Program-made: the position numbers and the translations under genes
Source: Puffinus mauretanicus
Lineage: Eukaryota > Chordata > Aves > Procellariiformes > Procellariidae
Assembly: GCA_023333565.1 (NCBI GenBank)
Contig: JAJKFH010000115.1
Coordinates: forward strand, 310,001-374,000
Length of the DNA stretch: 64,000 bases
Direction of reading: 5' to 3'
Shown: piece by piece, positions 1 to 11,569 of the stretch
How positions within the stretch are numbered: the stretch's first letter is position 1
How the letters are laid out: the number at the start of each line of letters is the position of its first letter
The notes under the pieces: generated by a model
Told to the model about the DNA's origin: nothing
Database searches by the model: none
Seen by the model: the letters and a program-made list of their open reading frames with translations, nothing else

Positions 1-3000
1 CTGCTGATACTAGCAGCTTTGATTATTTATTTATCTGCACCTTTCCATCCTGTCCTTACTAAGAGGAGCACCTTTCCCAAATCAGGTAGTAAAACCACTG
101 TCTTACAAGTCATCATTCCACCTCACAGCACCTGGAGAGGTAGCAAACAAGACTACATATTTTTTGCTTACTTTCATAAAGTAACAAACAAAAGACTTCA
201 GCTGACAACAATAAAACACCTAACAAACAAAGAACTAGTCATGAGAACAACAGAATTTTTTTGTCTTCTTCCCAATTTCCTATCTTATTTAGACTGCCAT
301 TTAGGCTGAGATATAATGAACTGTTTTGAGGTAGCCCTGTTCTGCTGTACATTCATACAAAACAAAAATCTGGTGAAACACTGATCATGACAAGGGCCTG
401 CACATAGTCACAATGTCTGTAACTCACGATTGAGAGCTGTTACCAAGACACCCCTTTCTCACAAAAGCATAATCAATATGCTCTTCCCATGTGGCTTTTT
501 CCAGTAGGACCCATCTGAATTTCAAAGGCTACACGCAAAAACAGAGAGACACTTCACAATATCTGAAACAAACAAACAAAAAATTTCCCAAATCGTAAGC
601 AAAGCCAGGAGCTTACTATGAAGAAGCAGCAATACTTTATATTTTTGTACTCACAGATTAGCTTAATATAACTGGAATCAAGTCCCCAGAAAGTTATAAA
701 CAACTTTATTTTGGAAATAACTAGAAACAAATAATCTGAAAAATATAAATGTTCAAACCCTTCTTTATGATTTTCATTAAGGCTATTTCAAATTTTGAGA
801 ATGTTAAGCTTCTGTAGCCATAAAGAAAAAATAAATGGCAGATTTTAAGACTAAAGCTAGTTCTAATAGTGTAAGCTGCATCCCTTCAGGGAAGGGCATT
901 CGCCAAGCATAGCAATCGAAGGGCATCATATCAATCTCATTAAAAAACTAAAAGGTTTCTTCACCCACTATGCTCAAGCTTGAATTATGGTCACATGTAT
1001 ATACAGGAAAACATGTGAGGTTCAGGCACAGGTATGAGACATTTGAGCCACAGTTTTATTTCTAAATTTCAAGTGTCTCAATTCCTACTGTACTTTCTTA
1101 TGCAAAGATGATAGGCAGGGGGACACAAATTTAACATGTAGGTGCTAACCAAAGCCTTGTAAAAGATCTGGAACATTGTAAGAAGGAGGGACTTCCGAAC
1201 CATAGCACTCATATGAGTAGCATTAGAGAAGTGGTATAAAAATGGTCTAGCAGATGTGGAGCTACTGCTATTGAAACCAATGGAAGAAGCCGTCATAGAA
1301 GTTTGGGAAGATCTAGCAGAGATACAGGACATGAAGGATGTCTGTACACAAGTGCTGTGCATCTAAAGGAAGAGTGTTGACTCTTTCACAAAGTGAATTT
1401 GCTTCAAACCAGAAGAGCAAAGTTGCTAGACACAATATACATTTCCATATTTTTCATTACAATATATCTTAACCTGTGTTTGCAGCTGTGACGTTACTGC
1501 TGCTGGAAAATGGAAGGGTGTTTTTGCAAAAAACTAAGAAATCCTAGTCATCTGACTATCATTTGCTTTTGTAACCAAGTGCTCTGAAGCATGGTTCAAA
1601 GACAAAATAGCTTCTAAGTCACTAGCTGACCACATGATGCTAGTTGTTTAAATCCTATGATACTTCATTAAAAATCTCTTTATAGCAGTCTATAAAGAGA
1701 AAGATAAGAAAAAACAAAAGAAATTCCAGCATGCACTCATAGTTTAGCTTGCCTAAAAGGATTCTGAGAAGTGCCAGTGAACACTTGCACTGAAATTCTC
1801 CCATTCTGTATAGGAATGCACAGTACGAAAGCTTTCCATTGCTCTGTGGAAATCCTCAGGCAGCATTCCAAACATACTTCACATTCAGTAAGAACTGCCA
1901 GTCACACTTTTTCTGCATCCACTCAAATAATCAAAAACCTCAGTGTAAAACCATAGAAATTCATCTAACTTGGGGGTAGGGAGGAGCAGGTGCAAAGCCA
2001 GTGCTGAGAAGAAATTCTGACTTTAGATATCAACAGAAATAAAGAACTTTTTTTTTAATCTGACCACATTAAGAATTTTTTTTCCACTGAAGCATAAAAT
2101 TCAAGTGACCTTGAAATGACAATCATGCCAAACTCCGCTAGTTTCTACATCAATAGTTTCTACGAAGAAAACTATTGGCTTATTGTCAAATACCTTTTGG
2201 CATATTAAAGCAAGAGAAGGCACCTGCACTACTCTCACATACATTCTCTGCAAATCTCCATGTGAGGATCCACGAATGCAGGCACAACAGACTGGACTGG
2301 ACAAAACTGAACTTTCTGACTAACTTAGAAAACTATTCAGACTTACTGTTGGATCTGACCTGTGGCTTAGTCCTCTACCTAAATCCAGTAATATCAGATG
2401 CTTAAGAGGGAAGTGAAAAGAACTCTTGCAAAGACCATGTAATTTTCAGCCCATCAGAGTCTTCTGCAATCTATTTTTTAACATTTGGAAATTAGCACAA
2501 ATTCAGAGGCATGAGACTATCTGCTCTTGTTGACATTAACCAGAATCAGGCAGAACAGCACTGTTGCAATTGCTAGCTCAACGCTAGACTCCAGACTGCA
2601 AGAAAGTCTGATGGCAATAAATTCAAAAATCTACTTGAGCTCTACAAAAATACATTTTTTATATTGTTCTGGATCTGTCACCTTCCAATGTCACTCAATG
2701 TGAACTGCCTTTTGAATCATCGTTGAGACAAAAAATTCCTTTGCAAAGCACACTTTAACCTGTTGTAGATATCAGATTTCAAGACACTTAACCTTTAACC
2801 TAAGGTATAGCATGATATTTATTTTTAGCACACCTTAGTATTAATAAACTGCTCCAAAATAAGTTTTAGTCCCCGCTGCCCCTCTCGCCTTTTTTTAATA
2901 GTGATGTCCCATTGCCATCTATCATTCAGCAGGTCAGCACAATAATCATTAAGATGTTCTCACATAAGTGTACATTGGTCTGGGATTGCAAGAGGTCATT

Positions 3001-4544
3001 TTTTTGCGTGCATAACATCACAGTTACATAGGCAGCTGTTTTTCTAATTCTACTGGAGCATGTACATTATCAATAACTGGAAACAACATACCCTGTTATC
3101 AAATGTTTAATTAATTGGATGAATTGATTGGAATGTCCAAGGAAGCTGCTTTTATTGAAACAGAAATTTATATCAGTTCCAAAGCCCTGAAGCACAAGTT
3201 TTTCCAACATTCACCAATCTTATAATAAAGACCACACTGAAGCTCTCAGCTGGACAAAGCCAAGTATTAAATTCTAAGTATTCATAAATAAGATAACCAG
3301 AATATAAACAACACAGCACAAATTAAAACCAAAAATCCATACCATTTTTAAAGGATATTGAAAAGCAAGAACAAGTTGAAAGTTTAGAGGCTGAAAGTTT
3401 ATTATCCCAGCCATCTACATACTATTAGTTATTTCCAAATTTTAAGTCTAACATTAGAAACTTTTTTTAAAACAAACAAAAATATGGGATTATTTACGAA
3501 ATGCCTTTAGGTGTCCTAAAATACACATAAATAAGCCTTTCAACTGTCTGCTAACCACAACTCCTTTCATTTCCATGCCTTCCCATGAGTTCATTAAGTC
3601 CTCAAAAGTCAGGTGGCTGGGCAGCTTCTCTCTCTCAAAGCCACTGCCACAAGCTACCTCCTTTTTAGAACTCCACATTTCTTGAGAGTAACATTGATAA
3701 GACATGCAAGTAATTTTATTCTAAGTCATCTGCTCTACTATCAAAACTCAAAACCTTTTAAGACCAGCTACGTGGTGATTTTCCTAATATCTGCACCACT
3801 TTTTCTCCCAAAAGCTACACTAACCCAGTATATTTACTCCAACTCCAAATCCCAAAATGGTTAGCCAAAGACTGCAGGCATTGAGTAAACATGCCAGCAT
3901 TAATTATAGGAAACATTGTATTAGTTGTGCATGACCTGTGAAACTCAGACCTATCCTTGGATGACTTAGCCATTCCAATGCATCAGCAGAAATAACATGC
4001 TTGCTCCTGACACCCCATTTTTGACAATTTTTAGACTTTATAGGCAGCAGCCATAGCTTAACACCAACTCTTTCTCCTAGCAGGATATGACTTATCTCTT
4101 GACAGTAGGCACTAAAGAAGGCATAAGAAACCCCGAGATGGCTAAAAATTAAGGCTGAATTTTCCATCCCTCACATTTCTTCCACATTTGGCGCACGCGT
4201 GACCTTCAGAGGAAGACTGAGGCTTGATAAGTTACGTGAGCGGGACCAGGGTAACATCGGTCCTGACATCCCATCTTCTCAGCCCCCGGCTGCCCCGCTC
4301 CTACAGCCTCCCCCAGTCCCGCACGCAGGTTACAGGACACAAGAAGCGATGCAAAACGCCTTCCCCGTCCGCCCAGCTTCCCTAGCGACACGCACCGGCA
4401 AGGGCCGCACCGTGAGGCATCCCCGCCCAGCCCCGTCCGCCCAGCGGCGGCTGCCACCGCTCCCCGGAGCCCCCTCCCGCACCGGCCGCCGGCCCCGACC
4501 CGACTCCCCGCCTCTCTCCCCTCCCCCGAGCCAGGGGCACTTAC
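1..4544 (-). other. RELCH: RELCH intron 1 (5' part), no gene seen
   Basis: This AT-rich stretch lies downstream of the RELCH exon 1 donor on the minus strand, so it reads as the beginning of RELCH intron 1. I found no second RELCH exon: the coiled-coil coding sequence expected after the exon 1 junction is not present on either strand. Short open frames are scattered through it but none resembles a known protein. No CR1 fragment or simple repeat stands out. Confidence 0.7.
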
Positions 4545-5058
4545 TGAGCTGCCCGGACCCGGGCTCCCTGCCGCCTGCTCCCCCGAGCACGCTGCCGCCC
4601 AGGCCGCCCAGGGCCCCGCCGGCGGGCGGCGTGCCGCTCTGCCGCTCGAAGTTGCCCGGGTTGGAGAAGAAATCGCGGAGCCGGGGCAGCTCCCGGCCGC
4701 TCTCCAGCAGCTCCGTGTGCAGCTCCAGCGCCGTCAGCAGGAACTGGTCCCGCAGAAGCTGCGCTGCTATCGCGTCCATCGACACCCGCGGCGGATCCCC
4801 CGCGCCGGGGCCCGCGCCGGCCCCGCCGCCCGCCCCCGCACCGCCGCCAGCATCGCCCGGCGCCGCCGCACGCAAACCCGGCAGCTCCTCGGGGCTCCCC
4901 GCGGCTGCCGCCGCCTCCTGCTGCTGCTGCGGGTACGCCGGCCCGCCCGGCTCGTTGCTGCTGCTGCTGCCGCCGCCGGGCCTGGACTCCTCGGGCTCAT
5001 CCTCCTCGGAGTCGCTGAGGAAGGGGTTTACGCTGCTGCCCCCACCCGCCGCCGCCAT
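4545..5058 (-). CDS. RELCH: RELCH (KIAA1468) coding exon 1, LisH domain
   Basis: First coding exon of the RAB11-binding protein containing LisH, coiled coil and HEAT repeats, which in mammals links recycling endosomes to the trans-Golgi network in cholesterol transport. The exon encodes 171 residues plus one base. It opens with MAAAGGGSSVNPFLSDSEED, close to the N-terminus known for mammals. A low-complexity Gly/Ala/Pro region with a QQQQ run (44-47) and an Ala run follows, then a LisH segment at about residues 93-127 (DAIAAQLLRDQFLLTALELH), then FFSNPGNFERQSGTPP. I chose the ATG at 5056-5058 because it matches the family N-terminus and has A at -3 and G at +4; the frame stays open upstream but has no earlier ATG. 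The donor GTAAGTG starts at 4544, leaving phase 1, as expected before the next RELCH exon. The remaining exons lie outside the window to the left. Confidence 0.93.
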
Positions 5059-5061
5059 CTT
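5051..5061 (-). promoter_or_regulatory. YY1-type site over the RELCH start codon
   Basis: On the minus strand the start codon lies in AAGATGGCGGC, which matches the YY1 consensus. YY1 sites in this orientation just downstream of the start site, often overlapping the initiator ATG, are common in CpG-island housekeeping genes. Binding is inferred. Confidence 0.6.
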
Positions 5062-5258
5062 ACAGCCCGACACGGCGCGACCACTGCCACGGCGCTGCCT
5101 CGGCAAAGCCTGCGCGGAACCGCCACCGCCGCAGCCACTTCTGGCGGGGCTGGGGCCGGTGCCAGCCCCCTTCGCTGCTGCGGGCGCTGCCGCCAGCGGC
5201 AACAGCAACTCCCTCCCCGCCGCCGCCTCCTCAGCCACCTCCCACCTGCCCCGCTACC

Positions 5259-5267
5259 GCTTCCGGA
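5259..5267 (-). promoter_or_regulatory. ETS-family site
   Basis: The plus strand reads GCTTCCGGA, so the minus strand carries TCCGGAAGC, an ETS/GABPA-type core. It lies just left of the TCTCGCGAGA palindrome, a usual neighbour in bidirectional promoters. Confidence 0.5.
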
Positions 5268-5274
5268 TCCCAAC

Positions 5275-5284
5275 TCTCGCGAGA
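5275..5284. promoter_or_regulatory. TCTCGCGAGA palindromic promoter element
   Basis: A perfect 10-base palindrome that matches the well known TCTCGCGAGA element of TATA-less vertebrate promoters, associated with bidirectional transcription. It sits between the two divergent genes. Being symmetric it can serve both directions. Confidence 0.7.
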
Positions 5285-5385
5285 GCTCCCCCGGCCAACT
5301 GCGAAGCAGCGTCCCAGCACCCAGACCCTTCCCCCCTCCAGGCCTCGCGCCCGCCCCCTCCGCGCGGGAGACGGGCGGCAGCTTA

Positions 5386-5432
5386 GGGCGGGGCCTGAGG
5401 GAGCAGGAGGTGCCTTTGCCGAGGGGCGGGGC
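5386..5432 (+). promoter_or_regulatory. Two GC boxes (SP/KLF type)
   Basis: GGGCGGGGCC at 5386-5395 and AGGGGCGGGGC at 5422-5432 match the SP/KLF GC-box core. They lie upstream of the inferred PIGN first exon and probably support its transcription. Confidence 0.55.
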
Positions 5433-5469
5433 TTGCGCGCGACGCTTGGGAGGGGGACGTGCCCGGGGA

Positions 5470-5530
5470 GCGGGAACGGCCAGGCGGAAGCGGAAGCGGA
5501 AGCTGCCAGGGCTCGCGGCAGGGGAGACGA
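5470..5530 (+). other. PIGN: Inferred PIGN noncoding exon 1
   Basis: The sequence runs into GACGA followed by GTGAGTCC, a strong splice donor with GT at 5531-5532. The first coding exon at 21363 has a clear acceptor with no coding frame upstream, so a spliced 5' untranslated exon is required, and this CpG-island donor is the best candidate. The left edge is a guess because the start site is not visible. Further small untranslated exons could exist in the intron, as reported for mammalian PIGN. Confidence 0.5.
5484..5502 (+). promoter_or_regulatory. Triple tandem GCGGAA (ETS-like) array
   Basis: Three head-to-tail GCGGAA units fall in or next to the inferred first PIGN exon. Clustered GGAA cores can recruit ETS factors and often lie at transcription start sites. 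The first base of the core differs from the optimal CCGGAA, so binding is uncertain. Confidence 0.4.
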
Positions 5531-8500
5531 GTGAGTCCTGGCGCCTGCGCGCTGAGCGCTCCCCCCCGGGGAGCGGGGGCTGCCGCTGGGTCGGTGCCTG
5601 GGGACGGGTTCCTGCTGCGGGGGTAGGCGCGGGCCTGCGCCTCCCGGGAGCTTTGGCTGGTCTAGGGGCCTTGCGGTGGCGGCCTGGCCGGTGGTATAAG
5701 GGCGTTGCTGGAGGGGAGTGTGGGTGGGTATGCGGGGCTCGGCTTCATAGCCCGGGCTGGGGCCCAGGCCCCAAGGCACCCGTCAGCCGACCCCATGCCC
5801 TAGTTGTGTCTGCTGGGCCAGGGTGGGGCTGCCTGGGGAAGGCAGCTCCGTGTGAGGGCCCCCGGGCCGGGCGGGTGCTTGGGCGGCCTGCGCTTCGCGT
5901 CCCCAATGGGCGTGAGGCATCGTCCAGCATTAGGTGCGCCCGATAGGCCTGAAATTAGGGAGCAAGGGTTGTGTATCTGGAAGTATGACGCTATCACTCT
6001 TAAAAAGATGATGCAAAGCTGTTACCTTGTGTGTTACCTGGCAAGAAACTCGAACTGAAGCCGCAGTGTAGCAACAGGGAGCGTTTGCTACTGAAGGAAG
6101 TTCAGCTAACTAGAAACGATGCAGAACAGGGTCAGCATTGGTTTCTGTTCCGTTTCTTTGAAAATAACGCCCCATTCCCAGTAATCGGAGCTTTGTTTGT
6201 GTGAAGCTGATTCACTGGGAGCTATTTGCTTTACTGAGAGCAAAACTGGGGCTGAAATCTTGGTAATAAAATAGCAGCAATGTTTTGCCGTGATACCGAG
6301 ATCTAGAAGCAATATTCAGTACTGTGCCTGCAAACTATTCCATTCATATCATGATAGTATGCTATTAAAGACTGGTGCTTTCCTTCTGTTTTTAATTTGC
6401 ATAAATTTTTGTAAATAGTGTAATCAAGTTTGCATTCTGTCCTATAATAAACTTTGAATTTTTTTATTAACATGTTTTATGTTGTTGATATACAAAAAGA
6501 GAGTAAGTAGTGGAGCGTGAACTGGTTGTAGCATAAAGTAAAATGGTGGTATATTGAAAATGCTTTAAAATTTGACTCGGACTACAATAAAAATAAGAAC
6601 AAAAATATTTTACTGTTGCTGCTCCGGTGGAATTAGGAACCCTTAAAGCAATCTTCTGCTTTTTCCTTTCCTTTCTGGAGAGTTAAAGCATGTTCAGTAT
6701 GAACTTGTTAAAAGTTGATATGCTGATGTTCTGCCTCTTCCCTTAAAATGGAGGGAAAAGCTTACTGGTGTCCTGTAGCAGCCTCTAGTGGCGATCGGCA
6801 ATGTTTACATGTGACTTGAAGTTGTTTAAAGGTAGTTCAAACGCTAAATTCTGCCGACTTCTGTGTGCTGTTACAGTAAGGACTAACTTTTTTCACTCTT
6901 CCTCACCTAAAATAATGTAAAACTATTCCTCTGTTTCTGTACTTCGAAACAGGCTTGTTTGGGTTTATGAAACTAACTGAAATATTTACAAATGTCACTC
7001 AGTTGCTCCAAAATAATTTATGGATGGCTGGAATAAAGTTAACACAGCTGAAATGTGTGTTCCAGAGCGGAAGAATGTAGGGAGAAAAATGTGCTTTTAA
7101 CAATATGCTTAAAAACAGTTTCTTATGGTAAACCAAAGGGGTATTGTTTTGAGAGACCTGAGAAGAAAACCTGATAAGGAAGGTGTAGCACCTTGGAGGA
7201 TGTGCAAGGCAGAAAAAGATGCGTGAGTTCTGGAAATAAAGCATTATATAGGTCTACTTGAGGCAGACAGCTACAAATTAATTTTTTCTTAATTTGTTTG
7301 GTAGTCATTCTGAGTGGCAGATTGTTCATCAAGCTGCTTTGTCTCTTACTGGAGTTAGTGTTTCCTTCTAACTTTTAGAGGATTCGAGTTCTATATCTGA
7401 CAAACAGCATACCTAAATACATCTCAGAAAGCTTGATTTTTAAAAACGGGTCTGTCAAGCTAAGTATCCAAAAGAGAAGGGGCTTGTAGAAAAAAGATCT
7501 TCAGAATTTTTTGGAGGTGGTGGCGTATAAATAATTTTTTCAGTCTACACATGTTTTTTCATTAACGTTTAAACTTACAGTTCTGGAGATGGAAAATAAG
7601 TAGAAGAAAATCTGTCTTTACTTTTACTATGTTGATTTTGGTAGGGGTGTTAAATCTTGAGCTAATGCTTCGAAGTTTGATGAGCTTAAACATATGACCA
7701 CTTTCAGGTTCCCTCTAAGCTGTTTGGTGGGGTCATGTGTGTGTAAAGTATGCTGCCTTTCTGTGCTACTCTGGTGCAATGTCAACTGCTCTCACAGTTA
7801 GTGAACGTACAGTTTAAGTCAAGCTATAAGGGGTTTTCTGTTTCAGCTTCTAGAGACAAGGTTAATTCCATTTAAAAAAAAATAATTCTCTTAGGCCCAT
7901 ATAGGGTTTTTCTGTGCTGAATACTTGAAATGTATGAATTAATGGATTCTAGTGAGTTCTACAGTGAAGTAGAATGGCTTTTTTTCATCTGACTGGAGTC
8001 CCAATCAAGGCACAGGGAACAAAATAATGGAAGAAAATCTGAAGCAAATCTGATTTCCACTTTAAAATAATGCAGATCTGTGAGTTCTGCCAACTCTTGC
8101 TTAAATCTTCTTCTAAAACTGAGCTACCTGAAAGAATCTTTGTCTATGTATGTTTATTTAAGACTAACTTTTACCCCCTTTCAAAAGAAACTTTACGGAA
8201 GTTATGATTTTCATGTTTATTTTCAGACCTTAAAAAATTGAGTTTCAGTGCTTTGTAAACTCTCTAACCTCAAAAATATTTTGATATTCTGCAGGAGCAG
8301 AATAATGCAAATGTTGAGACTCATAATGTTGGTAGTTTGGGCTTAAAGACCTCTGCCATTTCTCTGAAACTGTATCTGTCCCTTCCAGTTTTAAGGGCGT
8401 GGTTTTTAATGAGAATAGCTTATATCGGTAGTTAATAGTTATTTGTGTGTTAAGTACAGATATAGCTTTACCCAGAGGAACTGACTTTAGAAAGTGTTTG

Positions 8501-11149
8501 TTAAATTGGGATTTGAAGTAAAAGTAGTACAGCAGTGTGAAGGGGCTCTGGGAAATATTTTCAGCCTCAACAAAAATGTGATAATGTCCCATGAAGTCAG
8601 ATGAGGACCTGAATTAAACAAAACAAACCCCCAAAATCCCTTTGAGTCAAAGTTTGACTGTGTTTTTCTACCTCTAAAACTGTTGTTTTGAAGCATTACT
8701 GTGAACAGTGGATATTTGGAAGCCTACCATCAAAGATACAGTGAACAAACACACTCAGAGCCTAAGGAGTATTTTAGAAAACTTGCTCAAGCTTCATGAT
8801 ATGTGTATTATGTTTTTGTGAGAATGAATAGATAGGAGAAAATGCTGTCACAGTTGAGTGAGGAGACATAATTTGGGAATAAAAGGTAGGAGCTTTTATG
8901 ACACCACAAACATTAGAGTTTTGAATTGCCTGGGCTTTGTTCACCCTAGTCTGGAAGATGGACTGTGTTGTCCGGAAATGTGAGCTGCACAGAAAGCTGT
9001 TCTAGAGGGTAACAGACCACTCTGTCTAAAATGGTATGCCTTACCATGCCTCATTACGGTGAAGGACAGCATACCTGGGGAAGGGAAACAGTGCACTGAA
9101 GTATGAAAATGGTCATTGTAAAGTCATTCTTGAGTTCTGAGTTCTAAAGGTACTAAACTCAAATGAAAAGCTGTTTTGCCTGAATTTGTTAAGGTGTCTT
9201 TTATTGAAGCTTTGTGGAGGTCAAGACAATTAATCCTGACATTGAAAACGTCTTATTTATTCCTGTCACTGCAGAAGCATGGGCCAACTTGCAGAGATGT
9301 TGCTGTGCTGACTCCATGCTGCTGCTCTGTGCTTTTGAGGGTTGCTTGCTTCATCTTATTCCTCTTCAATTCAGTATTTGCACAGTTTTGAAAAAAAAAC
9401 TTTGTATTTTCCTTATACAGCCTGCTGTTCTTCAGTCATGTTCAAATATAAGGGGGAAATATGATAACAGAGATTTGAGACAGCATGTGGAGGAGGTCAT
9501 GCAATAAACTATGGTGTTAATAAAAGGAATACAACTAGTGTGAGGTGCAGGCTTCTGAGAACAAAGTAGGAGTCTGAGGACTTGCTCTGAACGTGCTGAA
9601 TTAGCACTGTTGTTGGGAAGAGATGCAGTCCTGTCCTGGTGCCAACGCAGAGGTTTGTTTTGGGAATTAGACTGGGGAACTAAACTACAGGAAAGTTATC
9701 TTTACTCTTCCTTCCTTTTTTTTTCTTGAGGTTATTTTCAGCTGAATTCATTCTCCAGTCTGCTTGACTGTACAGTTGTACAGATGGCTGTGCCAGCCCA
9801 AGGCAGAGGTTTGGCATGGGGACAAGTGGGGAGGAGCAGAGGAGGACCGGACAGCTCTCTGCAGCTGTGCTGGCCTCGTTTTCCTTGAAGTATCTGTAAC
9901 TGTGAAGACCTGCTGTTCTTTTAACTGCTACTCCCATGACAGCCATTTTTGTATAAAATACCTAATATTTGCCTTGCTGGTCTCCAGTATTGTGGAGAAC
10001 ATGCTTTTAATTACAAGCAAGTTTCTACAGATGGTAGGGTACAGGTGAATAACAGCTACACAGAAGTGAATAATAGACTTTTTCTGTCATCTCAAAACTA
10101 GCTGGTTGTGTCCTACTGAGTTAGGTAGACTTTGCCTTTGTGTTCTTGACAGGAAACTGTATTTGGTGTCTGTCTCATAATAGTAATTGTCATCACTTTG
10201 GAATCTTCTACCTGCCAGTGTCGTATCGCTCCCCTCTTTTGCCAGCAGAGAGATCAGGAAACTACAAATGATTCTTCATTTGGGGGGAAAGATGTAATAT
10301 AAGAACTGGAGAGATGTTGCCCATCTCTGTTCTCTGGGTTTCTGCGTGTCTGTCTAGCAGTTTTCATCTTGCTCTGTGAACTTTTTTTCTACAATGAAGC
10401 TATTGCCATTTTTCTGCCAAAAAAGTTTGAGTGGTGGGGAGCTTTCATTTTAAATCAGCAGTGCCCCATGTTGGAAAGGGGCAGAATACTGATTGTTTCC
10501 AGGAATCATTTCCTCGCTCTATTAGTTATTAGAGTCAGTCAGCAACTGAAAGATAAAGGTGTCTTATAGAAATGAAAAGTGGCTTGGCTTTGTCTTAAAA
10601 ACAAATGTAAGCTCACAGGGTTTCAACAGAGGGTGTTTACAAGTTGATATATCATAAACAATAATGAATGTTAATTACTTTGTTGGTAGAGATTGCTGTA
10701 GGAGTAAAAATAACTTTGTTCTAAAGTGAATGTAAGTATTTCAGGCTGCAGTAACTGATAATTTGAGTGAGTTTTGTGTCCTACGCACGCTTAGGAAAAT
10801 GCCTTCTATGTGAACACCTTGCAACTATGGCTGCTAGTGGAAGAATAAAGAGGAGGTGACTCCTTTGCATACAGATTTCTTACTAGACCTCAAAGCATCC
10901 TTGCACAAATACTGTATATACTTACACGGCTACTTGAGAACTTGAATGCTCTCTTGAAGGTGATATGATCCAACCTTTTAGTGTTTTTCTGCGCTTTACA
11001 ACTTGGCTGTTGCCGTTTTGTTGAATAGTTTGTTTCATTTGGTGATTGAAGGAACTGGAGAATTTTTTTCCCTTGTGCTTATTTCTTCATGACGAAGCAG
11101 TACTTCCTGACAGCATGTTTTCAGGGTGGCATTTCCCAGAGACTTGGTC

Positions 11150-11400
11150 TGTCACGGTGCCGAGTACCGGGTTGCACCCGCGAGCACGAAGGGCTTTGTG
11201 GGACCCGGGAGCCGTGCAGGACCCTGGAGAGCGCCCGCCCGCCCGCCGCGGGCGGGGGCTGCGTGGCCCTGTCCCGGGAGGGCACTGGCCGTCGCTCCCC
11301 TCTGCGCTCGCAGGCTGCTCTTCTCAGCTGTGCTCGTCCGGGAATTGTGTCGTGTAATGCGTCTCCGATTCGGATTGCCTTCCTTACGTGTGTTCACCTC
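11150..11400. promoter_or_regulatory. Isolated CpG-rich island inside PIGN intron
   Basis: About 30 CpG dinucleotides by eye in roughly 250 bases, including a (GCCC)n-like stretch and GCCGCGGGCGGGGGC, within otherwise CpG-poor intron. All frames are open for a short distance because GC-rich DNA lacks stop codons, so the open frames here are not evidence of coding. It may be an alternative promoter, the start of a noncoding transcript, or a regulatory element. No TATA box or splice donor clearly belongs to it. Confidence 0.55.
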
Positions 11401-11503
11401 AGGCTTTAAATGAGTTTTTGTTCTCAGTGGGAAACTTAACTTACCTCTATCTGTGTCAGCTTTGCTGTGAACTGAAGTTTGGTTGGCAAAGGTACATGAA
11501 ATA

Positions 11504-11569
11504 TCAATTATGCTAGCCAGCTGAATGGTATTCAGTTATACATTATATTGAACTGGCTAGCATAATTAA
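11504..11569 (+). ncRNA. Candidate pre-miRNA-like hairpin
   Basis: The arms AATTATGCTAGCCAG (11506-11520) and CTGGCTAGCATAATT (11553-11567) are perfectly complementary over 15 pairs. Pairing continues inward through two single mismatches, four more base pairs, a G-U pair and then two further pairs, leaving a terminal loop of about 9-10 bases. The total of roughly 65 bases with a long imperfect stem resembles a microRNA precursor in the sense strand of a PIGN intron. I do not recognise the arm sequences as a known family. A short palindromic transposon is an alternative. Confidence 0.35.

Larger units (their letters stand above)
5059..5530. promoter_or_regulatory. Bidirectional RELCH/PIGN core promoter
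   Basis: This interval separates the RELCH start codon from the inferred first PIGN splice donor. It has no TATA box in a convincing place but holds GC boxes, ETS-like motifs and a TCTCGCGAGA palindrome, a TATA-less combination. RELCH transcription should start on its left side and PIGN transcription on its right side; exact start sites cannot be read from sequence. Confidence 0.75.
4280..5960. promoter_or_regulatory. CpG island shared by RELCH and PIGN
   Basis: A continuous GC- and CpG-dense block covers RELCH exon 1, the intergenic gap and the start of PIGN. It contrasts sharply with the AT-rich sequence on both sides. Divergent genes within about 0.5 kb of each other under one CpG island are typical of a housekeeping bidirectional promoter. 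The edges are estimated by eye. Confidence 0.88.

Noticed and set aside
1219..1365. Plus-strand acidic open stretch (KNGLADVELLLLKPMEEAV)
   Set aside because: Only about 48 codons, flanked by stops, no exon borders and no family recognised; kept only as a note.
4199..5386. 395-codon plus-strand open frame through the CpG island
   Set aside because: It is the complement of RELCH exon 1 and its promoter. GC-rich DNA has few stops, it begins at a non-ATG codon, and its translation is low-complexity Pro/Ala/Ser.
4717..5946. 409-codon plus-strand open frame, Arg/Gly-rich
   Set aside because: Same cause: a GC-rich shadow across RELCH exon 1 and the promoter, with no recognisable domain.
11046..11413. 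Several overlapping open frames of about 80-105 codons
   Set aside because: All frames open together only because the local CpG-rich patch lacks stop codons; none is protein-like.
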